DNA of 13,891 nucleotides from Bacteroides sp. (GTDB lineage Bacteria > Bacteroidota > Bacteroidia > Bacteroidales > SM23-62), in the NCBI GenBank assembly GCA_030667765.1, contig DAOUVF010000031.1, forward strand, positions 1 to 13,891. The letters are read 5' to 3'. Shown piece by piece: positions 7,647 to 13,891 of the stretch (positions are counted from its first letter, which is position 1; every line of letters begins with the position of its first letter). Below the pieces are notes generated by a model, which worked only from the letters and a program-made list of their open reading frames with translations, searched no databases and was not told the origin of the DNA. The position numbers and the translations under genes are program-made.

Positions 7647-7676
7647 TTTATCGGTCTTCTGGTATGTTTTATCGGT
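7647..7676. repeat. Two 9-base direct repeats, 21 bases apart
   Basis: TTTATCGGT occurs at 7647-7655 and again at 7668-7676, in the 114-base gap between the SDR stop and the DUF2953-like start. The start-to-start distance of 21 bases is two helical turns, as expected of a tandem operator on one DNA face. No exact TAnnTTTG element faces the downstream gene, so a regulatory role is only a suggestion. Confidence 0.3.
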
Positions 7677-7722
7677 AAGTGGCGGCTATGGCTGGTGTAA
7701 AATTGTTATGTGGCTGATTTCT

Positions 7723-8676
7723 TCAATCAGTTTCCGACCTGTACCAGTTTATCGTTTCCCTGAGTGCATAATCAAAACGGGTTTCCTCAAATTCCGGGTA
7801 TTTTAACCGCATTTTAGCATCATCCAGTTTGATGCAATTCTCAAATTGATATATATTTTCATTCAATTCCCTTACAACCGGCAAGAACCATCCCAGCATT
7901 TTTAATGTGGTTTTAGATAATAGTTTTAGCCTATTTGGAGAACCTGCCTCCGTGCTGATATCATTTGCCAGGGATGCAACACCCGGTACTACCTTCCCCC
8001 CATAATTCATTACAAAATAAGGAGGCAGATTGCCTTCAACGGAAAGCATATAAAATAGTCTTGCAGCATCCGGTGTATATACAAACTGGTGTGGAACATC
8101 AGCCCGGACCATCCAGGTCATTGATTTTCCCTGGGCTGCATTTCCGAAAAGAGGCTTGATCAGTCCGTTAGTGACATTCGGTCCCCAAAAATCAGGAAGG
8201 CGGAGGTTTATAACACTGCACTGTCCGGTATCTGCTGCTTCCTGAAGCATGTTTTCTAACTCGAACCTCAACTGTTCCTTTTTAGTGCTGGGCACCGGTA
8301 CGGTCTCTTCCCTGATGGGCTCACCAATATTGCCAAAGGCATAAATGTTTCCAGGGAAAAGTATCGTGGATCTATTCTGCCTGGCGGCTTTGATCACCAA
8401 AGATGTAACGGGTATCATAAATTGATGCCAGTATTTATAGGGATAATTGATCCCGTGGAAGATTATATCCATTCCAGAACTGATATCCTTTAACATGTCG
8501 GAATCAAGCACATCACCAACATGGATATTTAAAAGGGGATTGTTATGGAACAGTTTTTTAGCCTTTTCCCTGTTCCTTACAAGAATATCGGTTTCTATCC
8601 CCTGCTTAAGCAACTCACGTGTAAATGCATAACCCACACTACCCGTCGCACCCAGCACTAAATATTTTTTACTCAT
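7723..8676 (-). CDS. NAD(P)-binding atypical SDR / epimerase-dehydratase family protein
   Basis: This 317-residue protein has a Rossmann fold of the extended/atypical SDR type (NAD-dependent epimerase/dehydratase superfamily). The nucleotide-binding motif GATGSVG is at 9-15. The GNIYAFG motif and LRLPDFWGPNV follow in the usual order, and HQFVYTPDAARL matches the conserved substrate-side strand. Where classical enzymes have Tyr-x-x-x-Lys, this protein reads K-E-Q-L-R, as in an atypical subgroup I recall with a KGRxRAExE pattern. It may therefore not catalyse the standard epimerase reaction. I chose the ATG at 8676 rather than 8724 for two reasons: it places the Rossmann strand at the terminus, and the candidate -7 element at 8704-8711 lies upstream of it. 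An FNR-type operator at 8734-8747 and the Crp/Fnr gene immediately before it suggest control by that regulator. Confidence 0.85.
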   Translation of the reverse strand: MSKKYLVLGATGSVGYAFTRELLKQGIETDILVRNREKAKKLFHNNPLLNIHVGDVLDSDMLKDISSGMDIIFHGINYPYKYWHQFMIPVTSLVIKAARQNRSTILFPGNIYAFGNIGEPIREETVPVPSTKKEQLRFELENMLQEAADTGQCSVINLRLPDFWGPNVTNGLIKPLFGNAAQGKSMTWMVRADVPHQFVYTPDAARLFYMLSVEGNLPPYFVMNYGGKVVPGVASLANDISTEAGSPNRLKLLSKTTLKMLGWFLPVVRELNENIYQFENCIKLDDAKMRLKYPEFEETRFDYALRETINWYRSETD

Positions 8677-8703
8677 GATCATTTGAATTAAAGTTTGACG
8701 TAT

Positions 8704-8711
8704 CAAAGCTA
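8704..8711 (-). promoter_or_regulatory. Candidate -7 promoter element for the SDR gene
   Basis: On the minus strand these bases read TAGCTTTG, an exact match to the Bacteroidota consensus TAnnTTTG. Transcription would start at about 8697-8700 and leave a leader of about 20 bases before the ATG at 8676. There is no separate -33 element, but the FNR-type palindrome lies just upstream. That is the arrangement expected at an activator-dependent promoter. Confidence 0.5.
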
Positions 8712-8733
8712 GTCCAGGAATCACGGTCTTGCA

Positions 8734-8747
8734 TTGATCTAGATCAA
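8734..8747. promoter_or_regulatory. FNR-type operator, perfect 14-base palindrome
   Basis: TTGATCTAGATCAA is a perfect palindrome and an exact match to the FNR-family consensus TTGAT-N4-ATCAA. It lies 16 bases downstream of the stop of the Crp/Fnr gene and 58 bases upstream of the SDR start. Its centre (8740.5) is about 41-44 bases from the inferred transcription start, the class II activator position. The neighbouring regulator carries E-T-L-S-R in its recognition helix, the pattern FNR uses to read TTGAT. The match is seen directly; binding is inferred. Confidence 0.65.
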
Positions 8748-8762
8748 GAAATGAAGAACTTC

Positions 8763-9338
8763 TTATTGAAGGGAAGTATTCTTGCGTATCCTGCTCAGTG
8801 TTTCGGGGCTTACCCGTAGATATTGTGCAACTAGGTATTGTGGAACACGCTGGATCAGATCGGGCCGGTTTTCTGCCAGTTTTAGGTATCGTGTCTCCGC
8901 ATCATCAAGCAGGAGCGATTTAACCCGCTGTTGCCAGTTGATAAAAAGCATTTCAGCGATGAGTCTCCCGGTACGTTCAAAAACAGGATCCATTGCGTAT
9001 AGCTCCTGCAGGTTGCTGTAACTGAGGATCAACAACTCACAATCCTCCAGACAGATTATATCCTTATCAGCCGGGGTCCCGGTGATAAAACTTGCATAGG
9101 CACTGATGAATTCATTGTCGAGTGAAAACTCATCAATATATTCCTTGCCGTCTTTATTGTAAACACACATCAGAGAACCTTTGACGATGAACCCGAGATA
9201 ACGGCTTATCTGTCCTTCTTTGACGAAATAATCACCCTTTTTATAACTTACCACTTTAAATTTTGAAAAAAATACATCCAGGTATTCCTCATTAATAGGT
9301 ATGATCCCTGAGATTATCTTTCTTATAGATGGTTTCAT
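8763..9338 (-). CDS. Crp/Fnr-family transcriptional regulator
   Basis: This is a 191-residue regulator. An N-terminal cyclic-nucleotide-binding-type beta barrel spans about 15-115 (YKKGDYFVKEGQ near 32-43, YLGFIVKGSL, YIDEFSLDNEFI). A long dimer helix covers about 115-145. A C-terminal helix-turn-helix follows at about 165-187 (VPQYLVAQYLRVSPETLSRI). The recognition helix has Glu179, Ser182 and Arg183, the E-x-x-S-R pattern of FNR rather than the R-E-x-x-x-R of CRP. There is no FNR-type N-terminal cysteine cluster, so oxygen sensing through 4Fe-4S is unlikely; the effector is unknown. An open frame reaches 9425, but the ATG at 9338 starts at the normal family N terminus and overlaps the stop of the upstream hydrolase-like gene (ATGA, 9335-9338). 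The two are therefore probably translated together. Its likely target is the FNR-type site just downstream. Confidence 0.9.
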   Translation of the reverse strand: MKPSIRKIISGIIPINEEYLDVFFSKFKVVSYKKGDYFVKEGQISRYLGFIVKGSLMCVYNKDGKEYIDEFSLDNEFISAYASFITGTPADKDIICLEDCELLILSYSNLQELYAMDPVFERTGRLIAEMLFINWQQRVKSLLLDDAETRYLKLAENRPDLIQRVPQYLVAQYLRVSPETLSRIRKNTSLQ

Positions 9339-10159
9339 GCTGCAAATACATCTGTAATATAGTGAGCAATCCGTTTGGCCAACTTTCTGGATCTCCAATA
9401 CCCGAAATGTGAAAATAAATTCCAAAAAGTCAGCGGATTACCAACATTTATCTGGATATCCGTAACATTTGCGACAGCGTATTTTGAATTCAGCGCTTTG
9501 ATAGGATAACCCATGGAATCATTTTTATCATAATAGTTTTCCCATACCGCTTTGGCCAATAGATTTGGGGCCAGATTAGGAGGGGGAAACGTTATGGGCT
9601 CCATAGCATCAATATCATGGGCAGCTGCAAAAATTGGGAAGTTATTTCCAAGCGTAAACAAGCCTGTAAGTGTTTCAAATCTCTCGAATGGTGAACTGCC
9701 CAAAGGATCAGGGCTTGTCGCATGTTGCCTGTCCCAGATGTAATTGCTGATTATTTCAGTGCCCATGGATGCAGCCAGGATGATAAGTGGTGCATTTTCT
9801 TCCAGTTCATTTTTTAAGGCAAGCACACTCTTATGAACCAGTTTATGAGTGTCCTCATACCCAGTGCTTTGTGTATTTGGCTTCCCGCCATAAGTAATTA
9901 AATCACCGATGTTGGTAACGATCAGTCTGCGAGTTGCCCTTGATCTTAATTTGATCCCGGCCGCATACATCCTGTCCAGGGCACTTTCTTGCTGCACCTG
10001 TAAAGGTCCATACCAATCTACCATTTCATGGTGTATCTGATCGCTCGGAAAACCTTCATTTTCAAGTCTCTTGTATATTTTTCCTAAGAATTTTTCTTGT
10101 TTTTTAAATCCTGATTCACCAGAACCGCGAATTACCAGTATTCCTAATTTTTTACTCAT
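9335..10159 (-). CDS. Putative alpha/beta-hydrolase-like protein
   Basis: This 274-residue cytosolic protein has no signal peptide and is not confidently assigned to a named family. It looks like an alpha/beta hydrolase. A first strand reads KLGILVIRGSG. A possible nucleophile elbow lies at 129-133 (AASMG, Ser131), less canonical than GxSxG. A DKNDSMGYPIKAL segment at about 211-223 and SHFGYW at 250-255 could supply the acid (Asp211 or Asp214) and the histidine (His251). The order Ser, Asp, His is right for the fold. The gene overlaps the Crp/Fnr regulator by four bases (ATGA), which suggests shared expression and perhaps a signalling link. The region upstream is the 202-base divergent gap. 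Function is unknown. Confidence 0.7.
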   Translation of the reverse strand: MSKKLGILVIRGSGESGFKKQEKFLGKIYKRLENEGFPSDQIHHEMVDWYGPLQVQQESALDRMYAAGIKLRSRATRRLIVTNIGDLITYGGKPNTQSTGYEDTHKLVHKSVLALKNELEENAPLIILAASMGTEIISNYIWDRQHATSPDPLGSSPFERFETLTGLFTLGNNFPIFAAAHDIDAMEPITFPPPNLAPNLLAKAVWENYYDKNDSMGYPIKALNSKYAVANVTDIQINVGNPLTFWNLFSHFGYWRSRKLAKRIAHYITDVFAA

Positions 10160-10361
10160 CGCTTAGAGATCTAATAATTTGATTGTACAATTTAATCAAT
10201 TACAGGAAGTAATTCAAGAGATTAAGATGAGTTATTCCAAAATTCACAGCTGGATAATCCAAAAAACACCATCAAGCTTGGTTCAGGCATGAAAACCAAT
10301 GTTCAAATAATTCTATTAATTTTAGAAATGCATGCTTTTATTGTGAAAACAAAATCATAAT
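10160..10361. other. Divergent intergenic region between the hydrolase-like gene and the ROK gene
   Basis: This AT-rich gap must carry promoters for both directions, but I find no exact TAnnTTTG element on either strand. The closest is TAATTTTA near 10317 on the plus strand. It holds a 10-base palindrome, ATTGTACAAT (10182-10191), and six-base inverted arms TTGATT (10179-10184) and AATCAA (10194-10199). Both lie 20-40 bases upstream of the hydrolase-like start. The arms resemble FNR half-sites but the spacing is 9 bases rather than the 2 required by these six-base arms, so they are not an FNR box. I see no RNA gene or small reading frame. Confidence 0.4.
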
Positions 10362-11342
10362 ATGTGTCAAGGCGACAAAAATCAAGAAAATGTTGGTTTG
10401 GGAATCGATTTAGGCGGGACTAAAATAGCTGGAGCTATATTTAATTCTGAAGGTATGGTTTCGCCAAAGAAAGTATTATACCTGGAAAATATGATTGGGC
10501 AACAGGTTGAAGAACAAATTTTCAAGTTGATCCAATTTTTTCTTGATTGGTCATCCAATAACAATATGCAAATAAATACCATCGGGGTGGCAGTGCCTGG
10601 TATTTACTATTTACAAACTGGCAGGGTTTGGGCTCCTAATATTCCTGGATGGGATGATTTTCCTTTGTTTGAAGAGCTTAATGACAAACTCGGTAATATA
10701 GATATCAGAATAGACAGTGATAGGGCATGTTATATTTTAGGAGAAACCTGGAAAGGCTCTGCAACAGGTTGTAAACACGCCATTTTTCTTGCTGTAGGGA
10801 CTGGCATCGGGACCGGGATTTTAATTGATGGCCAGTTCTTACGGGGCGCTAATGACATTGCCGGATCCATAGGGTGGCTGGCATTAACAGACTCTTTTTT
10901 ACCGGAATACAAAAAATACGGTTGTTTTGAATATCACGCATCGGGGCCAGGGATCACAAGAATAGCAAAGGATATTCATGCACATGAAACAGGTTCCTTT
11001 AATGATTCTGATCAGCTGGCAGTCGAAAAAATGACGGCCAGCGATATTTTTGAAGCCTTTAAAGAAGGAAATCCTGTTGCAAAAAAAGTAATCCATCAAT
11101 CCATTCGTTTTTGGGGTAAAGCAAGTGCCAACCTGGTGAGTATTTTTAATCCGGAAAAAATAATATTTGGGGGTGGCGTTTTCGGTCCGGCGATTCAATT
11201 TCTTGATGAAATATACCTGGAGGCAAAAAAATGGGCGCAACCTGTCAGTATTGACAAGGTTAAATTTGAACCTTCAAAATTGGGGAGTGATGCAGGACTT
11301 TATGGTGCCGGATTTCTTTCCCTGAAATCCATGAAAAAATGA
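10362..11342 (+). CDS. ROK-family sugar kinase-like protein, atypical active site
   Basis: This 326-residue protein is of the ROK type (repressor, ORF, kinase), whose kinases phosphorylate glucose or N-acetylated hexosamines. The phosphate-binding motif GIDLGGTKIAGA is at 14-25. VAVPGIY (77-83), the catalytic-type Asp120 (DSDRACYILGE), and the second phosphate motif VGTGIGTGIL (145-154) are all present. There is no N-terminal DNA-binding domain, so it is a kinase-type and not a repressor-type ROK. Two hallmarks differ. The usual G-E-x-G-H reads GSIGW (168-172), and the zinc motif CxCGxxGCxE is reduced to YGCFE (186-190). I recall a ROK subgroup with GWxAL and GCFEYHASG, so this may be normal for that subgroup. 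It is followed by an MFS transporter and an SIS protein, which suggests uptake and processing of a (possibly amino) sugar. The stop overlaps the next start. Confidence 0.85.
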   Translation: MCQGDKNQENVGLGIDLGGTKIAGAIFNSEGMVSPKKVLYLENMIGQQVEEQIFKLIQFFLDWSSNNNMQINTIGVAVPGIYYLQTGRVWAPNIPGWDDFPLFEELNDKLGNIDIRIDSDRACYILGETWKGSATGCKHAIFLAVGTGIGTGILIDGQFLRGANDIAGSIGWLALTDSFLPEYKKYGCFEYHASGPGITRIAKDIHAHETGSFNDSDQLAVEKMTASDIFEAFKEGNPVAKKVIHQSIRFWGKASANLVSIFNPEKIIFGGGVFGPAIQFLDEIYLEAKKWAQPVSIDKVKFEPSKLGSDAGLYGAGFLSLKSMKK

Positions 11343-12514
11343 CAGTAAAGTATAGTTTTAGGTCTGTTTTTACAGCTGCATGCCTGGGTATGTTATTGTT
11401 TGGAATTGTACTTTTCATTTTAGGTTCCATTTTACCCTCAGTGATTGAAAAGTTCAATTTAGACAAGATTCAGGCAGGTTCGCTGGCTTCCATTCTGCCT
11501 GCAGGAATACTATTGGGTTCTCTTGTATTTGGTCCTGTTGTTGATCGGTATAGTTACCGGAACCTATTCATTATCTGTACCATTCTCATAATAGCTGGCA
11601 TCGAAGGTATTGCTTTTGCTACAAGCATAATTACTTTGCAGGCCTCTTTTTTCTTAATTGGATTTGGTGGGGGAGCTTTAAATGGTGGAACCAGTTCCCT
11701 GGTGGCTGATATCAGCGAAGAAGGACCGGGAAAGAAGAGTGCAAACCTAAGTTTGTTAGGTGTATTTTATGGCATTGGTGCACTTGGCATACCGATCCTG
11801 ATTGCAGTATTATCATCATCCTGTACTTTTGAGATAATATTACAATATACTGGTTTAGCTATTATACTGCCCATGATCTATTTTGCTAGCGTTGTTTATC
11901 CTCCGGCGAAACAGAAGCAGGGAATTACACTAAAATCCGGATTGCTCATGATAAAAGATAAGTACCTTGTAATACTGGGTTTGTTTTTATTTTTTGAAAG
12001 TGCAGTAGAAAGTATAATAAGCAATTGGACCACTACTTTTCTCCAGAATGAAAATACAATTAATTCAGCCGATGCCCTTTATGCATTAAGTATATATATA
12101 TTAAGCCTTACTCTTACAAGGTTGGTACTGTCATCCCTTCTCCGTCGAATAAAACCATTACATGTTTTACAATTTTCTATTGGCGTCATTTTTATAGGCA
12201 TATTCCTCTTACTAATATCGCATACATGGTTCTGGTTGATTACCTGCTTTGTATTACTGGGTATTGGCACTGCATCAGGATTTCCTGTGATTTTAGGGTA
12301 TGCTGGTGAATTGTATATAAATCTCCGGGGCACAGCTTTTGGTTTTGTGTTTTTTATTGCAATTATTGGTAATACCTCTATGAATTACCTGATGGGAATA
12401 ATTGCCGAAAAGTTTGGCATTGATAAATATCCATTGGTATTATTGTTTTGTGCATTTTTTCTATTGTTGATTGCCATAGTAAAACTTCCAAATATTGTCA
12501 CCCGAAACAAATAA
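11339..12514 (+). CDS. MFS transporter, probable sugar uptake
   Basis: This is a 391-residue major facilitator superfamily permease with about 12 membrane segments and a cytoplasmic loop in the middle (near 190-205, PPAKQKQGITLKSG). The loop between segments 2 and 3 carries a motif A-like GPVVDRYSYR at 65-74, usual for MFS proteins. GFGGGALNGGTSSLVADI (about 109-126) and the shape of the C-terminal half resemble sugar-transporting members of the fucose/glucose/galactose permease type, though I cannot assign the substrate. The ATG overlaps the ROK stop (ATGA, 11339-11342), so the two are translationally coupled and likely serve the same sugar. The coding sequence is clearly AT-rich compared with the genes on the left. 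Confidence 0.88.
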   Translation: MTVKYSFRSVFTAACLGMLLFGIVLFILGSILPSVIEKFNLDKIQAGSLASILPAGILLGSLVFGPVVDRYSYRNLFIICTILIIAGIEGIAFATSIITLQASFFLIGFGGGALNGGTSSLVADISEEGPGKKSANLSLLGVFYGIGALGIPILIAVLSSSCTFEIILQYTGLAIILPMIYFASVVYPPAKQKQGITLKSGLLMIKDKYLVILGLFLFFESAVESIISNWTTTFLQNENTINSADALYALSIYILSLTLTRLVLSSLLRRIKPLHVLQFSIGVIFIGIFLLLISHTWFWLITCFVLLGIGTASGFPVILGYAGELYINLRGTAFGFVFFIAIIGNTSMNYLMGIIAEKFGIDKYPLVLLFCAFFLLLIAIVKLPNIVTRNK

Positions 12515-12540
12515 ATTATTAACCTGATAAACTTTGAATC

Positions 12541-13302
12541 ATGTTAGCAGAAAAATGGCTGAAGAATGCCAGAAGTATTACGGATAAGATTGAAGAAACC
12601 CAATTAGAGAACATTACAAAAGCGGCCACAGTAATGGCTGATTCCATTGAAGCGGGACGATGGGTACACACTTTTGGTTGCGGGCATTCTACTTTGCCCG
12701 TTGAGGAAATGTACCCGAGAATTGGTGGGTTTGTCGGATTTCATCCAATTATTGAATTACCACTGTCATTTTTCACCCATATCGTAGGCGACATGGGGGT
12801 GCATCAATTTATTTTCCTGGAACGTGTTGAGGGGTACGGAAATCAAATTATGAAAGGATATAATTTCGATAAGCGTGATACAATGTGGTTATTTTCACAC
12901 ACCGGGATCAATAATGTAAATATTGATGTGGCTCTGAGATCAAAAGAACTTGGAATGTCTGTAGTGGTTTTTGGTTCAGCGGAAGAATCCAGGGGTAAAA
13001 AATCAAGACATTCCTGCGGAAAGAATATTTTTGAAATTGCGGATATTGTTGTCGATTCTTGTGTGCCCCTTCAAGATGCCAGCGTGGATCTGAAAAATCA
13101 TCAGGATAAAATCGGACCTCTTTCTACGCATGCCTATGTTAGTATTGTATGGATGACAATCACAACGGTTGCTGAAATTCTTGCAGACAGAAATGTAAAA
13201 CTATTCATCCATCCATCACATAATGTGCCCGGTGATACTACAGCCCATGAGCGGTTGGATGCTGCACTGGCAGAGTATAAAAGACGTGTTGCAGGGGTCT
13301 GA
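12541..13302 (+). CDS. SIS-domain phosphosugar protein (UPF0309-like sugar isomerase)
   Basis: This 253-residue protein is a single SIS domain of the SIS_2/UPF0309 type that binds phosphosugars and is often named sugar isomerase domain-containing protein. A helical N terminus (1-40) is followed by the first SIS strand with VHTFGCGHST (42-51). It continues through SHTGINN (119-125), where relatives usually have SNSGRN, and SRHSCGK (155-161), matching the SRHSSGK of UPF0309 proteins. It lies 26 bases after the MFS gene and two bases before the deacetylase pseudogene, in one operon with the ROK kinase. A plausible order of action is uptake by the MFS protein, phosphorylation by the ROK protein, then isomerisation or deamination here. 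The reaction is not proven. Confidence 0.88.
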   Translation: MLAEKWLKNARSITDKIEETQLENITKAATVMADSIEAGRWVHTFGCGHSTLPVEEMYPRIGGFVGFHPIIELPLSFFTHIVGDMGVHQFIFLERVEGYGNQIMKGYNFDKRDTMWLFSHTGINNVNIDVALRSKELGMSVVVFGSAEESRGKKSRHSCGKNIFEIADIVVDSCVPLQDASVDLKNHQDKIGPLSTHAYVSIVWMTITTVAEILADRNVKLFIHPSHNVPGDTTAHERLDAALAEYKRRVAGV

Positions 13303-13304
13303 AT

Positions 13305-13799
13305 ATGAACTGGTATTTAAAAATAATATTAACTTTTTTTTATGCCTCATGGCATCTATGGTTCCTGCGCAGGATCCCGGTAAAACTTCTTCTTTAAATC
13401 ATGCCATCTTTAGGTACGGGGGACTTGAACGCTCAGACACTACTGCAAAGAATATTTACCTTACGTTTACCGGCGGTGATTTCAACGATGGCGGAAAATG
13501 GATAAACCGGGTTTTAAAAAGAAAAGGAGTGCCTGCACATTTTTTCTTTACAGGTGATTTTTATCGTTCTCCCGAAAACAAAAAGTTGATTAAGAAACTA
13601 AGAAAACAGGGTCACTACCTGGGTCCCCATTCAGATAAACATTTGCTGTATGCCTCCTGGACAAATCGGGATTCTCTATTAGTAAGCAAGGAAGAATTTA
13701 CTTCCGATCTGCTTAACAACTATAAAGAGATGGCAGTTTTTGGTATCAGCAAACAGGGATTACCAATTCAAAAAACTGACTGAATTTTATCAGCAATAA
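13305..13799 (+). pseudogene. Broken polysaccharide deacetylase (NodB-homology) gene
   Basis: Three pieces of one gene lie in two frames. From the ATG at 13305 the start of a signal peptide reads MNWYLKIILTFF. After the T8 run (13334-13341) the other frame continues LCLMASMVPAQ, then the NodB domain: YLTFTGGDFNDGG, HFFFTGDFY, and the metal motif GPHSDKH. One extra T would join the two into a textbook signal peptide. After KEMAVFGISKQ the frame ends at 13781-13783, about 100 residues short of the family. The original start frame then reads DYQFKKLTEFYQQ and stops at 13797-13799, which looks like the normal end of such a deacetylase (GYxF..L). So the gene seems to carry a frameshift and an internal deletion. 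Without the shift, translation could start only at an internal ATG such as 13349. It begins two bases after the SIS stop, in the sugar operon. Confidence 0.7.
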
Positions 13800-13813
13800 T
13801 TTAAACTTCTAAA

Positions 13814-13891
13814 ATGATTATACTTTTTCTGAATATCTTCCTGGTTTTCCTGCAAACAGTAAATATGGATTCTCCCGATAATCCTGGAAAA
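13814..13891 (+). CDS. Start of an exported protein, cut by the window end
   Basis: An open frame from the ATG at 13814 runs to the last base (26 codons). It begins MIILFLNIFLVFLQTV, a hydrophobic stretch that looks like a signal peptide or membrane anchor, then NMDSPDNPGK. It starts 14 bases after the terminal stop of the deacetylase remnant, so it is probably in the same operon. The family cannot be recognised from this fragment. Confidence 0.4.
   Translation, partial: MIILFLNIFLVFLQTVNMDSPDNPGK

Noticed and set aside
9339..9425. Longer Crp/Fnr protein starting at 9425
   Set aside because: The extension lies inside the hydrolase-like gene in another frame, and the ATG at 9338 gives the family-typical N terminus with an ATGA overlap.
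10179..10199. Second FNR box upstream of the hydrolase-like gene
   Set aside because: The half-sites TTGAT and ATCAA are 11 bases apart instead of four, so this does not fit the FNR consensus.
13223..13304. Upstream part of the frame-2 reading frame that contains the deacetylase domain
   Set aside because: It overlaps the end of the SIS gene and does not encode a signal peptide; the start at 13305 in the other frame fits better.

Overview
This window looks like chromosomal DNA from a member of the Bacteroidota. The evidence is a two-domain FtsX/MacB-type permease of the form common in that phylum, -7 promoter elements of the Bacteroidota type (TAnnTTTG) at 2141-2148 and, on the minus strand, 8704-8711, weak or absent Shine-Dalgarno sequences, Crp/Fnr and Tat-exported oxidoreductase families typical of the group, and a GerW/YtfJ-like gene in a genome that gives no sign of sporulation. 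I cannot place it below phylum level from sequence alone. I see no rRNA, tRNA, CRISPR array, insertion sequence or prophage gene.

Layout. (1) 1-3002, plus strand: an ABC-transporter permease whose N-terminal part is disrupted near base 65, then a secreted PIG-L/LmbE-type deacetylase. (2) 3003-10159, minus strand: eight genes in four blocks. In transcription order these are an alpha/beta-hydrolase-like protein coupled by an ATGA overlap to a Crp/Fnr regulator; an atypical SDR/epimerase; a DUF2953-like membrane protein with a GerW/YtfJ-like protein; and a redox/sugar group of a Tat-exported aldo/keto reductase with two 4Fe-4S motifs, a DUF1080-PHP fusion lipoprotein and a cytosolic aldo/keto reductase. 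(3) 10160-10361: a divergent intergenic region. (4) 10362-13891, plus strand and visibly more AT-rich: a probable sugar-uptake and sugar-kinase operon of ROK kinase, MFS transporter and SIS phosphosugar protein, followed by a broken polysaccharide deacetylase and the start of another exported protein.

The best regulatory signal is a perfect 14-base palindrome, TTGATCTAGATCAA (8734-8747), which matches the FNR consensus TTGAT-N4-ATCAA. It lies between the Crp/Fnr gene and the SDR gene, and the regulator's recognition helix carries the E-x-x-S-R pattern of FNR. A -7 element downstream (8704-8711) puts the operator near -42 relative to the inferred transcription start, the class II activator position. 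This is a compact, testable regulator-operator-target unit.

Two genes look damaged in similar ways. The permease at the left edge switches frame and lacks about 50 expected residues near base 65. The polysaccharide deacetylase at the right edge has its signal peptide out of frame across a T8 run and its C-terminal end out of frame after an apparent internal deletion. Three enzymes carry unusual active sites: the Tat-exported aldo/keto reductase lacks the usual Asp and His, the ROK protein lacks the usual Glu/His and first zinc cysteines, and the SDR has Lys/Arg where Tyr/Lys is expected.
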